Positions 51,480-63,266 of a stretch of 64,000 nucleotides of DNA are shown here, in pieces (the stretch's first letter is position 1; every line of letters begins with the position of its first letter). The position numbers and the translations under genes were made by a program. Source of the DNA: Phytophthora quininea (Eukaryota; Oomycota; Peronosporomycetes; Peronosporales; Peronosporaceae). The stretch lies in the NCBI GenBank assembly GCA_011947345.1, contig JAAVTG010000618.1, positions 124,001 to 188,000 on the forward strand, in the 5' to 3' direction. The notes beneath the pieces were generated by a model that was not told where the DNA came from, searched no databases, and saw nothing but the letters and a program-made list of their open reading frames with translations.

Positions 51480-54400
51480 ATGATGGGGCTCACAGTGGGG
51501 GTGACGGACCCGGAGGTGGCCTCTGTGGTGCTCTACACGCCGCTGCCGTCAGCCTTCCGGCTGGACGTGCTTCCGTTCGCCTTCCTGTACCTCACTGCCG
51601 TGTACTTGTACCTGTTGCGGCCAGCGGTTGACGTCGTGCCCTGGCTCTTCGGCGCCTTCAGCGTCTTCTGCCACGCGCTGGCGCTACTAAGCGCCGAGTG
51701 GAGCGTCAGTGTGCGCTGCTGGGTGGGATTTACACGACTGACCAGTGTGCAACAACCGTCTGGAGCCGCCCAGATCCTGGCCAAGGTGGAGCCGTCGCTC
51801 GCTCTGCTGCCTAAGTTGCTGTGCCAATGCCACGTGCAGACTCCAGAGAAGGTCTGTGCACCGTAATAAGTATAATCGTTTCTGTGCTGATTATTATGGC
51901 TATTGTACTGCAGGGATCAAAGCTGCCGACGCTCTGGTTTTCGTACCAGAATCTTAAATTTTGTGTGCATGAAGATCTCGAGACGATCAACAGGAGCAAG
52001 GCACAGTTTCGTCGACTGGAATTCCCTTCGAACAAGACGGTGGATTCGTATCTTCAAAGCAACGGAATCAAGTCGAACGAAGAGCTGGAACATGTGCGAG
52101 CTCAATATGGCAAGAACGACTTTGATCTGCCGACGCCTCGCTTCGTGGACCTGCTGAAGGAGCAACTTGTGGCTCCGTTCTTCGTGTTTCAGTTTTTCTG
52201 CATGCTGCTGTGGTGTCTTGACGAGTACATGTATTACTCGTTGTTGACGCTGTGTATGCTCGTCGTCTTTGAATGTACGGTGGTCAAACAGCGCCAGCAA
52301 AATATGGAGACGCTGCTGCTCATGCGACGCACTCCGCAGCCATGTTTGGTCTTTCGGATGGGTGAATGGAGACAAGTGTCCAGCGACGAATTGGTCCCTG
52401 GTGATGTATGTTCTGTCGGCCATTCCAACCGCGGTGCGGTGGTCCCTTGTGATCTATTGCTGCTCCGCGGTAATTGCGTTGTGAATGAAGCGATGCTCTC
52501 GGGCGAGTCTGTGCCATTACGCAAAGAATCTGTTGCTGTGGCAATTGTGACTGAAATGGAGAGGATGGCGGCACTCGAAGTCGATGACGGCTCAAGTATG
52601 AAGCACAAGAAGCACGTGCTGTTTGGAGGCACCAAAGTGCTGCAGCACACAGTCCCAACGTCCGTGGGTTCGCAGCGAATTCCTGCAGCACCTGACGGTG
52701 GCTGCATCGGGTTTGTGCTACGCACAGGATTCGGAACAACCCAAGGCAGCCTAATGCGCACCATTTTGTATTCTTCCCAGCGTGTGACTGCAAACAATTC
52801 CGAGGCGATGTGGTTTATTGTGCTGCTTCTCAACTTCGCCGTAGCTGCGGCGGCATTCGTGCTCGCGCAAGGAATCAATGACCCGACGCGCAACCAATTC
52901 AAACTGTTCCTGCACTGTGTGATGATCATCACGTCCGTGGTGCCGCCAGAGCTACCGATGGAGTTATCGCTGGCCGTGACCAACTCACTGATTGCGCTGA
53001 CGAAAAGCAACATCTTTTGCACCGAGCCGTTTCGAATTCCTTTTGCTGGTCGAATCGACGTTTGCTGCTTCGACAAGACTGGCACATTGACCAGCGATGA
53101 GCTCAAATTGCATGGTGTGGCGGGTTTGGAGACACATGTTGAGCCCCAGAGATCCAGAAACAAACATCATGGCGAGTTAGACATCATTACTCCGGAACAG
53201 CTTCCCTTGATACGGAACTGGTTCTGGCTGGTTGCCAAGCATTGGTGCTTCTCAACGGCCAGGTCGCTGGCGATCCCCTTGAGATGACTGCAGTGAAAAG
53301 TATTCATTGGTGTCTGACAAACAATGAGAATGATGGCGAGGTATTGCCAAGCGTTCAGCCGTCTTTCTTCTCAGATCGTCGGGGGCAAATTCAAGCTCTC
53401 GATATTCTGCACAGTTTTGCCTTCTCTTCGGAGTTGAAGCGCATGACTACAGTTGTTTCGGTGAGAAAAGCTGATAATGACGAGCAAGACGAGCAGCGAG
53501 TGCTAACAAAGGGTGCGCCGGAGGTGCTCGAGCCCATATTCAGTAAGAAGCCGCCATACTACAACCGAGTTTACCGACACTACGCCTCGAAGGGGTGCCG
53601 CGTGTTAGCATTAGGCTTTCGTGTGCTACCCGGTCAGTCCTCCACTGATGAACTGCGAAAGAAGCCACGCCGCGAGCTGGAAAACGGACTGATATTTGCA
53701 GGTTTCCTTGTTCTCGACTGCCCATTAAAAGACGATACGAAGCGAACTATTCGAGAGCTCATGGTTTCGAAGCACAAGGTCACTATGGTCACGGGTGACA
53801 ACCCGCTCACTGCTTGCGATGTAGCTCGTCAGGTCGGAATTAACGCCGGATATTCGAAGCAGCCATTGGTATTGACGGCAAGCTCAGATAAAAAGACGGT
53901 GGAGTGGAAATCCATAGATGACGGGTCGCCTGAGGCAGAAGATGAGACGATTCCTTTTAACCCCGATGACGTGCAGAAGATGCAGGTTCAGTATGATCTC
54001 TGCGTCACTGGTGAGGCTATGAGCACGCTCTACAAGCAACAGGAAGACCAGTGTAAAGACAACGCAGCTGCCTTGGAAGGATTTCTTAGTATCCTCGACA
54101 AGATTTGTCTTCACACCACCGTATTTGCGCGTACATCGCCACAACAGAAGGAGCACCTCCTCATGGCGATTAATCGCTGTGGCAAGACGACTGCGATGTG
54201 TGGAGATGGCACCAACGACGTGGGCGCCTTAAAGCAAGCCCACATTGGAATTTCCATTGTGAACTCACCCAGCTCCGACAGTACACCGCACGTGGTGGCC
54301 TCTGCAAAAGGAGGCAACAGTGCTGCAGACCAAGAGGGGCTACGCCATCGTCGAAAGTCGGGGCTTCAAGGGCACTCGATGGAAGACTTGCAGTCTAGGT

Positions 54401-55312
54401 ACGGCACTGAGGACGCTCAAGTCGTGCGTTTGGGAGACGCTTCCATTGCGTCGCCCTTCACATCCAAAAGTTCGAGTATTCGTGTGCTTAAGAAGCTCAT
54501 CCGCCAAGGTCGGTGTACGCTCGTCACGACCATTCAGATGTACAAAATCCTAGGCATCAACTGCTTGGTCACGGCGTACTATTTGAGCTCGCTGTTCATC
54601 CACGGCGTGAAGAATGGCGACCAGCAGCTTACGATTTCTGGGGTACGTCTCCTAATTGTTTTAGCTGGTGACGGGGTTAACCTTCTGTGTGCTGCGGTAT
54701 CTGTGTAGCTGTCAATTGCAATGTTCTTCCTGTTTCTTTCACGCGCAAAGCCTGCTCGCAAACTTTCGCACCAACGTCCGCCGTCTGGCGTGTTCTGCTT
54801 GTCGGTGATGGTGTCCATCTTTGGACAGTTTGTCATCCACTTGGCATTTTTGGCGGCAGCGCTTCGTGTGGCTCAGCCATTCATCGAGCCTGGCGACCCA
54901 GCGATGCATCCCGATGGACAGTTTACTCCGAACGTGGTCAACAGCATCATGTTCCTGATGTCATCGATCATGCAGGTGAACACTTTCGTGGCCAATTACC
55001 GGGGACAGCCTTTCATGGAAGGGTTCTGGGAGAACAAGATGGTGTATCGCAGCGCGCTCGTCAACTATGCCATCTTGGCGGTTGTTATTGCCGAAGTGTT
55101 CACGCCGATCAACGCCATGCTGGAGTTGGTGGCGATGCCCAACCAAGAGGTACGCGTGCAAAAAGAATGTTCATGTAGGTATGTAGGTGGGACTAATGTT
55201 TCCTTGTGTCTTGCAGACCCAACTGATCGTCGCTGCGTTAATGGCGGGAGACACGATCGTGACACTGGCGTTCGAGCAAGCCATTCAAATGACTGGCTTC
55301 AGGTCGTCCTAG
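51480..55312 (+). CDS. SPF1: P5A-type P-type ATPase (SPF1/ATP13A1), four exons, one missing base
   Basis: Endoplasmic-reticulum ATPase; characterised members dislocate mis-inserted transmembrane helices. Exons 51480-51851, 51914-54642, 54709-55149 and 55217-55312; GT-AG introns of 62, 66 and 67 bp, all phase 0. Total about 1212 residues, normal for the family. Visible: two N-terminal membrane helices; MLSGESVP (actuator, about 52492); the P5A signature PPELPMELSLAVTNSL in M4 (about 52940-52990); phosphorylation motif DKTGTLT (about 53071); KGAPEV nucleotide-binding motif; GDGTNDVGALK hinge (about 54203). One base is missing at 53214-53215 (GG, probably GGG), where the conserved LVLAGCQALVLLNG lies in the next frame. 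Since this is a broadly conserved single-copy gene, a consensus error is likelier than a null allele. Confidence 0.88.
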
Positions 55313-55652
55313 TTGCAGCGACTTTAGATTACCGCGATCTTCCTACGTTTTGATTAGTTGACATTTCAACTCATGTCAGCACATGACGGCAAGCACAAAA
55401 CCAACGATTCAGCACCCTGATTTCGTTAACCGTGAAAATCGTTTGTTTGTCTTGTGCTTGCAAAAAGCGCTGGGATCTCAACCAAAAGGCTCAAACCATA
55501 ATCTTACGTTTAGCACAACACAGATATAAATCGGTGTACAGATGGCTAATTCGCACTCGCTGTCTGTACATTTCGACACTTCAGAAAACAAGACAGCTCG
55601 TATCGGTCTGTGCCAATGTACGCCGCTGAATTTCGGTAGCGCACAAATGTGT
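55313..55652. other. 3' flank of SPF1, nothing recognised
   Basis: No coding similarity or repeat recognised up to the target duplication of the hAT element at 55653. Confidence 0.5.
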
Positions 55653-55660
55653 TTCTCAAC

Positions 55661-55795
55661 TAGAGTTGGGTAACAAATAATCCAATCGATTTATCTATCG
55701 GATCTGATCCGATCACAGTCGTTTCTAGTCGGATTGTGTTTGAATCGGGTCAAAAATCGATCCGATCCGATCCAAACCGATCCGATCGGATTGGA
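55661..55795 (+). repeat. hAT left TIR and subterminal array
   Basis: 13-bp TIR followed by multiple overlapping ATCCGATC/GATCGGAT words, densest at 55748-55795. Confidence 0.85.
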
Positions 55796-55889
55796 GGGCG
55801 ATAGAAAGCTATTGGGTAAAACATAGCAAAATTTCTACCAGTTAAAATGTCTCCGGGGCCGCTAGAGGACTCGATCTCGATGATATTCT

Positions 55890-57826
55890 GTCTTGAGCGA
55901 TACCCCTATCGTACAACGCGGGGAGCATCTGCTGCTACCTGTTGGCCGACTAGAAGACGACGGTGAGCCCCGTGGTGCCGACGGCTGTGCACGCCGCCCA
56001 CAAGAACTACACGACCCACGTGCTGCCGATCCTGTTCGACGGCCTGGACCGCTCCAAGAAGTGGCAGATGAAGAAGGGTGCGCTGGACCTGATCGTCGAG
56101 TGCCCGAACCATGCCTGCCGGACATCGTCCCTCAGGTAACGGACTGCATGTGGGACACCTGCAAGGAGATCAAGGAGGCCGCCAAGGAGACGATGACCAA
56201 GGTTTGCAACGTGGTGGGCAACCAGGACATTGAGTCCTGCATCCCGGCGCTGGTGAGCTGCCTGGCGAACCCGACGGAGGTGCCCGAGTGCACGCACAAG
56301 CTGGCGTCGACGACGTTCGTCAAGACGGTGGAAGCGCCCGCCCTTGCCATCATGGAGCCGCTGCTGCAGCGCGCGCTGAAGGAGGGCAAGACGGCCGTGA
56401 AGCGCCAGGCCGCCGTCATCATCGACAACATGTGCAAGCTGATGGACGACCCGGCCGAGGCGCAGCTGTTCATCCCGAAGCTGCTGCCGGGCCTGAAGAA
56501 GGTGATCGAGACCCAGGCCGACCTGGAGTGCTGTGAGATCGCCACTCGCGCCCACGAGACGCTGTTCGTGACTGGTGGTTCCATGGAGGTGTCGGAGGAC
56601 GAGCTGAAGGTGGACTACGCCAACGTCCACAAGGTGGTGGTGGAGTCGATCGCGGCCGCCCCCGCCGCCGTGAGGGCTGGCATCGACTCGTTCGCGGTGG
56701 ACTTCGTGACCCGCGTCTGCTTCTTCCTGGTGGCTGCTCGCAACTTTAACAAGACGATCTTCGAGAAGCAGATGACGGCTACTTCAAGGCGGTCATGAAG
56801 GCGGACGACATCAAGCCGCTGGTCAACGAGATCCGCGACCGGTGCTTCAAGGAGAACAAGAGCATCTTCATCGAGGACGTGGACTGCGACGAGGGCATCC
56901 CGTGCCTGTGCATCTGCGAGTTCTTGCTCGCCTACGGTGGTATGACCTGCTCAACAACGCCCGTCTCCGCCTGAAGCGCGGCCACCGCTACGGTTTGTGC
57001 GGCCCTAACGGTTGCGGTAAGTCTACGCTAATGCGCGCCATCGCGAACGGCCAGCTTGACGGCTTCCCTGCGAAGGACGAGCTGAAGGCAGTGTTCGTGG
57101 AGCACAACGTGCAGGAGTCGGAGGTCGAGCTGTCGGTAGTGGACTTCATCCTTGCGGATGAGGACCTGAAGGTGACCCCGCGCCAGGAGGTCATGAACTC
57201 GCTGTCGAGCGTCGGCTTCACGCCGGAGATGCAGGCCCAGGCCGTGGCCACGCTGTCGGGTGGTTGCAAGATGAAACTGGAGCTACCTTCACTATGCTAC
57301 AGAAGGCCGACATCCTGCTGCTTGATGAGCCGACGAACCACTTGGACGTGAAAAACGTTGCGTGGCTGGAGAACTACCTGTTGAACTGCCGAACGTGACG
57401 AGCATCATGGTGTCGCACGACTCTGGTTTCCTGGACACGGTGTGCACGAACATCATTCACTACGAGACGCGCAAGCTGAAGATCTACAAGGGCAACCTGT
57501 CGAAGTTCGTGGAGGTGAAGCCGGAGGCCAAGGCGTACTACGAGCTGGACGCTGCGACGTTCAAGTTCACGTTCCCAGAGCCGAGTTTCCTTGCCGACAT
57601 CAAGAACGAGGGTACGCCCATCGTTCGTCTGACGAACTGCTTGTACAAGTACCCTAGCACGGACAAGCCGTCGATCAGCAACATCTCTGTGACGTGCGCT
57701 ATGACGAGCCGTATCGCCGTGCTCGGCCCGAACGGTGCCAGTAAGTCTACGATGATCAAGATGCTGACGGGCGAAGATCGCCGACGGCCGCGAAAACGGC
57801 ACATCTGCTACTGGACCAATGACTAG
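55890..57826 (+). pseudogene. Captured fragment of translation elongation factor 3 (ABC-F ATPase)
   Basis: The parent protein removes deacylated tRNA from the ribosomal E site in fungi and oomycetes. The fragment starts inside the HEAT domain (VPTAVHAAHKNY, KKWQMKKGALDLI), continues through VTDCMWDTCKEIKEA and KRQAAVIIDNMCKLMDDPAEAQLFIPKLLPGLKKVIET, has ABC1 with Walker A GPNGCGKST (about 57001), signature LSGG with Trp-to-Cys change after it, and Walker [14 protein letters not shown] in a shifted frame, and is cut shortly after the ABC2 Walker A (GPNGASKST, Gly-to-Ser at the loop). The N-terminus and most of ABC2 are missing, and there are at least four frame changes and small deletions. GC-rich, intron-less, entirely inside the hAT element. 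Confidence 0.82.
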
Positions 57827-57903
57827 CTAAACAGCATCATAATGAAGTGAACCGCTGCTAGTAATTGAAAAAATGAATGATGGAAGGAGCTTCTGCTTCT
57901 GTA

Positions 57904-59949
57904 TTACCAGCGAAGGTCGACAGGATCAGCATGGACATCACCGGAGGTTGCATTGAATCCAAGAAATGCTTGCAACTCCAACATGGCTGAGATGGCATCG
58001 TCCTTAAGTCGAGCGCGTCGTTTGGTGATTGTAGTTCCTGATGCAGAAAATGCTTGTTCGCTAGGCACTGAGGTTGCCATTACAGCAAGATAATCTCGTG
58101 CCATCATCTGTACACGCGGGAACGACGACGCTTCATCTCTCATCCATCGGCATACGTTTCTGCTTGGTGTTTTCATGGCCATAGTCGTGTCTTTATGGTC
58201 AAGCCACCTACTTAACTCACTTGCGAAAGATTCACCAATATCGCGTTCAGGCGTAACCAAGCCGAGGTGTTCATCCATAAGTGAGCCCAAAGCTTCCTCG
58301 TCTTCGACTTCTTCTTCTTGTTCTTGCGTTTGCATCATCGCTCTAGCGCTTGCTTCTCTTCTCTCGTGCTCATACCGATACTGGGATTCGAACTCTGCTT
58401 CGACGATACGTTTCGCGTCGGCGATTTCAATGCCAATCTTGACTAGGTGGGACTTAACCCGTGGATCAAGGACGGCAGCAATCTGTGCCTCTCTAGTCTT
58501 GACGTGCGGTATGTACTCGTCAAGCTTCTGTTTGAAGGCGCGCGCAAAGTCTTTCGTATACCAAGAGGCAGCAGTATCTTTCGTCTTGGCCGCGTGTTTC
58601 GAGACGAGGTCAAAAACCAATAACGCGACGCCAAAGGTGGGGTAGTTTTTGCCAGACATCATTGTAGTTGCAGCCTTAATTGGTCTGAGGAACCTTGCGA
58701 GCTCCGCCAAGTACCCCCATGTTGCCTCTGGTATCGACTCAGCGAGCCGATCGCTTGGCCCAATGATGAATTCTTTGTAGCCTTCGTGTTTCCCCGAATT
58801 CTGCGTTGAAGCTCTTGAATTGCCTCCTTTAAAGAGCGTGCTGAAGCTAGCATCGTTAGCGTGCTGTTCCATCGCGTCACACAGTCTAGTGCTGGTGCTA
58901 CAAACGCTACATCTATAGATGTGCACACTTTTGTAGCGCCTCTAGAAGTGACGGCGAGTCCGATATCTTCTTCAGGATGTCACGGATTATACCCACGCCG
59001 TCGTCCATTATTGGACATTGTTTGAGACCTTCTTTGACTGCCAGTTGAAACACATGAGCCAGGCAGCGCACTTGAACGACCTTTAAAGGATGCGTAGGGG
59101 TCTGTCCAGGCCCTGATGGCGGATCAGAAATCCTCAAACCTTCATTGCTAGCAACTTCGCCTTCCAGTTCCTTGTTAATTGCGGTAACCATTGTGCCATT
59201 GTTGCTAGCGTTGTCCGTTGTGATTGTCCACAATTTTGTAACGAGGGACTGATCCATCGCACGGACGGTGTCGAGCAGGTGCTGCGCGAGCCTATTGCCG
59301 GAGTGAGGGTATTCCACTCTCGTAAAGCCGACCATAACAGATCGGATATTCCAGTCGTCGTCAATAAAATGCATGGTGATAACCATGTACCCTTTGTTAG
59401 CCGCCGAAGTCCACATATCGGTGGTAAGTGCAGCACGGCAGTTTGCAACTCCTTGCAGTAATTCACGTCTCACGAGTGCCTTCTCACACGCCCAACGCTC
59501 CATAATCTTTTTACGCACAGTCTTGCGCGTCGGTGGCGTGTAGTCCGGATTGAGTGACTCGCAGAAGGAGCGAAACTCATCCTTCTCAACCAAGTTTAGT
59601 GGGAGTGAAGATTTCACGATTAAAGCTACCAACTCAGCATCGACAGCATCCTTGTCCAAAGTTCGCTGCTTCACGAAGCGCTCGAAGCCAAAGTCCAGTA
59701 AGTCAGGCTGTCGGGATTTCTTATTGACGCCGCCATAAACTTCTGGGTGCTTCTGTCTGAGATGGCGACGAAATGTAGAGTGCGCGCAAGTACTCCAGTG
59801 AGGCCCTGAGTCAGCAGAACAGAGTAGACAGGCATATGATCCCTTGTTGTTTTCGTGGATATATGTCCAGACGTCAGATCTTTTTGTGTTTGCGATCCCT
59901 GCGAGGTGCTAGAAGACATGTTTGTGCTTGAGTTCTCTTGCTCCTCCAT
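57904..59949 (-). CDS. hAT transposase with BED finger; three missing bases
   Basis: 682 residues if single bases are restored near 59881-59885 (T run), 58929-58932 (T run) and 58792-58795 (C run); each break shifts the frame by the same step. Order: Ser/Thr-rich start (MEEQENSSTNMSSSTS); BED zinc finger SDVWTYI...CLLC...H-x4-H (about 59780-59870); RNase-H-like catalytic core with ALTTDMWTS (first Asp), TTDNASNN (second Asp) and RCLAHVFQLAV; and the C-terminal dimerisation block SVPSEQAFSASGTTITKRR. All catalytic-type residues are present, so this may be an active transposase whose breaks are consensus errors. Transcribed leftward, towards the EF3 fragment. Confidence 0.85.
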
Positions 59950-60063
59950 GTTGTGAAGTGATAGCTCCAGGAGAGGTAGAGAGAGGGGGGTGAACGGCTT
60001 CGCACTAGCTCGCAAATGCGAAAATGATTTTGATCGCCGCCAGCGGGAATATGAAGCCCGAGT

Positions 60064-60097
60064 CTGATCGGATCGGATCGGATCGGATCCGATTGGA
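60064..60097. repeat. Internal subterminal-type GATCG array
   Basis: Five consecutive GATCG words (GATCGGATCGGATCGGATCG...), like those next to the two TIRs, located about 115 bp upstream of the transposase start. Probably the former end of the smaller parental element. Confidence 0.65.
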
Positions 60098-60315
60098 TGC
60101 GCCGTATTTCATCTCGTCGCTGGGCTCCGTTAAACGTATGAAAGGCCAAACGACAGACAACTCGCTGACGCCGATCAAAAGTGTGCTCTGCTTCCTCCTT
60201 TCACCACCAATAACGTCGTATCAGCGGCCAGTAGACGTCACCGCACCACGAATGTTACGATTCCATCTCTCAAACCACCTTACGACTGCACAAGCCGTAC
60301 CACCAGCGCTGCCGG

Positions 60316-62800
60316 TCACCTTTCCAGACGCCGCGCACGTTCACGTTGCCGCACCCACACTCTCTCTAGTGCTGCCACCGGCCTATGTCCACTACCCCGC
60401 CGCCGGCACTTCGACGGACACCACTCACCAGGCTCACCACGCCATCCGGGCCGGATGACACAGACACGGAGCCTCCGCGTGCAGTCGCGTGTGCACCGAC
60501 ACAGAGCCACCGCTGTCTGCAGCCACGGGTCCAGTCCTGCCGGCGGACCCTTCTCCACTCGTCAGAGATAGCGAAGCCCAGTCGCCAGCCGAGCTCAAAC
60601 CAGCAGCCACCGTCACGGTGCCGCCCGTTGCACTAGCACCTCCACTCAAACCGGTCACACCGCCGGACCCAGACGCGCCGGAGCTGCTGCCTCCAGACAC
60701 GCTCACAGACCCGCCAGAGTCGCCAGCGTCGCCACCGCCGACGCGCAACGGTCCACTGGGTCCTCTCATCGATGAGCCAGACGTGATCGAGACCAAGCCA
60801 GACGAACCGTCATCCGTCGGACCGCTCGACAGCGACACGGACCCACTGACGGCGCTGCCTGTGCCGGCGTGAGAACGCACTACCACCGTGCCGCTCTCGG
60901 TCGATACGCCCTCGCCGCTGACGATCGTCACATTGCCACCGGTCGACGCGTTGGACGCGCCGCCAACCACAGAAATGCCAGAGCCTTCTCCGCTTCCAGA
61001 CGAACCCCTGGATACGTCGATGGACCCAGCACGAGTCTCGCCGGACCCGCTCGCGATTCCGACAGACCCACTCGAGACACTACTAGCACTCGTGCTCACA
61101 GCGACATCGCCACTCGATCCACCCGACACCACGCCGGTCGACACGATCACGTTGCCACTAGTCGAGGCGCCGACGCCGCTGGTCACAGACACAGACCCAC
61201 CGGCACTCGCATCAGACGACCCGGCCTCAACCGACACATCGCCTCCGTCGCCTAGCGCGTTCGGAGACCCCACGATCTTCACTTTCTGTGCAGGAGACGA
61301 GCTCCTCACAGCGCCGCCGCGCAGCTCCACATCGCTGCCAACCGCGACGCTGTCGCCTTGGATGATGCGCAGGCCACCGCCGGAGCCGCTACGGACGGCC
61401 ACACTGCTTCCGGCAACACCACTCCCGGAAGCACCACTAGCGATTGTCACGTCACCTCCGGAGCCGTCCGTCGACGACCCGCCAGACACACTGACCGAGC
61501 CTCCCAAGCCGCTTGACTAAGATAATCCGCCGCTCACCTTAACGGAGCCGGCATCTCCCGTCAACGTGTTGCCACCGGCCACTGTGATGGTGCCTCCATC
61601 CCCAGCACCACCACTAGACCCGCCGACCACATCCAGCGCGCCGCCGTTCGAGCTGGCGCTAGACCCGCTCGCCACACTCACAGCGCCGGACGCGCCAGCC
61701 ACAGTTTCCCCAGACACCAACGACACCGCGCCAGAAACCGACGCGCCACTCGATGCAGCGCTACCAACAGACACAGCGCCGCTCGAGACGCCGCCGCTCG
61801 AGACGCCGCCGCTCACCACGGACACGACACCTCCCGTCGACGAGCTGCTAGAGCCTCCCGACACCGACACGTTGCCGGCCGTTCCGCCTGCAGAGCCAGA
61901 CGCCACAGACACATTTCCACTGAAGCTCGACGAAGAAGGCCCCGACGACACACTCACGTCGCCCGAAGCCGCGTCCGCGGACTCACCGCTACTGACCGAC
62001 ACGGCGCCGCTCGGACTATCCCCCGTCAAACTCACACCGGTCGCAACACGCACGGAACCACTTCCGAGCAAACCGGCGCTAGAAGAGATAGCCACACGGC
62101 CGCCCACACCAGCGCCACTCATGCCGCCGTCGAGAGAAACACCTCCCCGATGGTCGGGCCAGACGAACCCACGCCGCCAGACAGAGAGACGCCGCCAGCT
62201 TCGCCCGAGGATCCACTCAAAGGCCCGCCGCGCACGTTCCGTTGCCGCCACCCACACTCTCTCTAGTGCTGCCACCGGCAGCTATGTCCACTACCCCGCC
62301 GCCAGCACTGCGACGAACACCACTCACCAGGCTCACCACGCCATCCGGGCCGGATGACATGAAGCCTCCGCGTGCATTCGCGCGGCCGGTTGAGCCGCCG
62401 CGGATGCACGATGTCGAAAGACCGCTCGCGACGAGTATGTCGCCGCTTGAAGCGCTGGAGCTGTCCCCAGACACCACCGACAGTGTCCCTGACGCGCCGT
62501 ACACCGCGCTGCCCTTGCAAACACTGATGTTGCCACTAGCGCCTGACCTTGCCGCAGCCCCGCTCCCAATATCGATAAAACCACTGGCAGCGTCTGCGGC
62601 ACTCGAGCCACTCTGCAACGTCACAGAGCCGCCCACAGAATCACCGCCACTGTGGCCACCATGCACCGACACAGAGCCGCCGCTGTCTGCAGCGCTGGAG
62701 CCGCCGACCACAGCCACGGACCCAGACGTGCTGCTTGCAGAGCCACCGCTTCCCATCGTCACACTGCCAGACGCGCCGTTGACCGACGCACCAGGCTAAT
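60316..62800 (-). pseudogene. Captured fragment of a Ser/Gly-rich solenoid-type repeat gene
   Basis: Minus-strand frames 62762-62217, 62275-61517 and 61507-60434 encode an irregular repeat of about 17-20 residues with core GGxVxVxSG (GGSVSVSGGSSTDGSGGDVTI, GGNVTIVSGEGVSTESGTVVV), as expected for a beta-solenoid-like extracellular protein. The same kind of sequence is known to me from large secreted Phytophthora proteins of unknown function. It is interrupted by an in-frame TAG at 61517-61519 and one frame change near 62240. No start or signal peptide is present within the element. The plus-strand Pro-rich frames over this region are its shadows. Confidence 0.6.
60328..60483 (-). repeat. Direct repeat, copy 1 of 2 (copy 2 at 62228-62380)
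   Basis: About 155 bp, nearly identical (CACCCACACTCTCTCTAGTG, CCACTACCCCGCCGCC, CACCACTCACCAGGCTCACC occur in both), in the same orientation 1.9 kb apart. Shows the solenoid fragment was duplicated internally or captured in two pieces. Confidence 0.75.
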
Positions 62801-63127
62801 TCGCATCCGCAGCAGACGTGCCCGCGCGACGCTAGCGTCACACCAGACTCCACATCACCCGCGTTCGGGCCACCTGAAGTGCCTCCCCCTCCCTCTCACT
62901 CGAGCGACGCTTGCTGCCGGGTCCATCGACACTGCCTGCCCAGTGGGCAGAAACTTTGTCGAAGGTCCGAGTCAGATGACTAGAACCTTTTGTTTTGAAT
63001 GCGGAAGCTCGTTTAAAATTATATTAGAAATAGAAGGATGAACTCGCTGTCGTTGTAGTTCACACCTGTTATCCTTCGTATTCAAATGCAACACTGGATC
63101 TGTTTCTGCAGGATCAGTTAGATTTTT

Positions 63128-63258
63128 ATATCGAGTCGATCCGATCGAATCGGATCCGATCGGATTCAATCGATAAAAATCGATAATCGGTATGGACCAA
63201 TCGAATCGGTCAGAAGGTACAGATCGATCAATCCGATCTGGTCGATTACCCAACTCTA
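63128..63258 (-). repeat. hAT right subterminal array and TIR
   Basis: Mirror of the left end: ATCCGATC/GATCGGAT words from 63136, then the 13-bp TIR at 63246-63258. Confidence 0.85.
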
Positions 63259-63266
63259 TTCTCAAC

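Larger units (their letters stand above)
55661..63258. mobile_element. 7.6-kb hAT element carrying two captured gene fragments
   Basis: TIRs TAGAGTTGGGTAA at 55661-55673 and 63246-63258 are perfect over 13 bp, and the 8-bp direct repeat TTCTCAAC (55653-55660 and 63259-63266) is perfect: diagnostic of hAT insertion. Both ends continue into subterminal arrays of GATCGGAT / ATCCGATC motifs (about 55681-55795 and 63128-63250), the expected transposase-binding blocks. A third block lies inside at about 60064-60097. Contents left to right: EF3 gene fragment (plus), transposase (minus), internal subterminal-type block, Ser/Gly-rich solenoid gene fragment (minus). Confidence 0.92.

Noticed and set aside
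55748..55795. Tandem GATCC words as a CRISPR-like or satellite array
   Set aside because: No spacer structure; the same words occur next to both TIRs, as expected of hAT subterminal binding sites.
60385..62799. Long Pro/Thr/Ala-rich open frames on the plus strand (60489-60872, 60888-61520, 61566-62357, 62242-62799)
   Set aside because: They are antisense shadows of the Ser/Gly-rich repeat frames on the minus strand; GC-rich codons remove stops on both strands.
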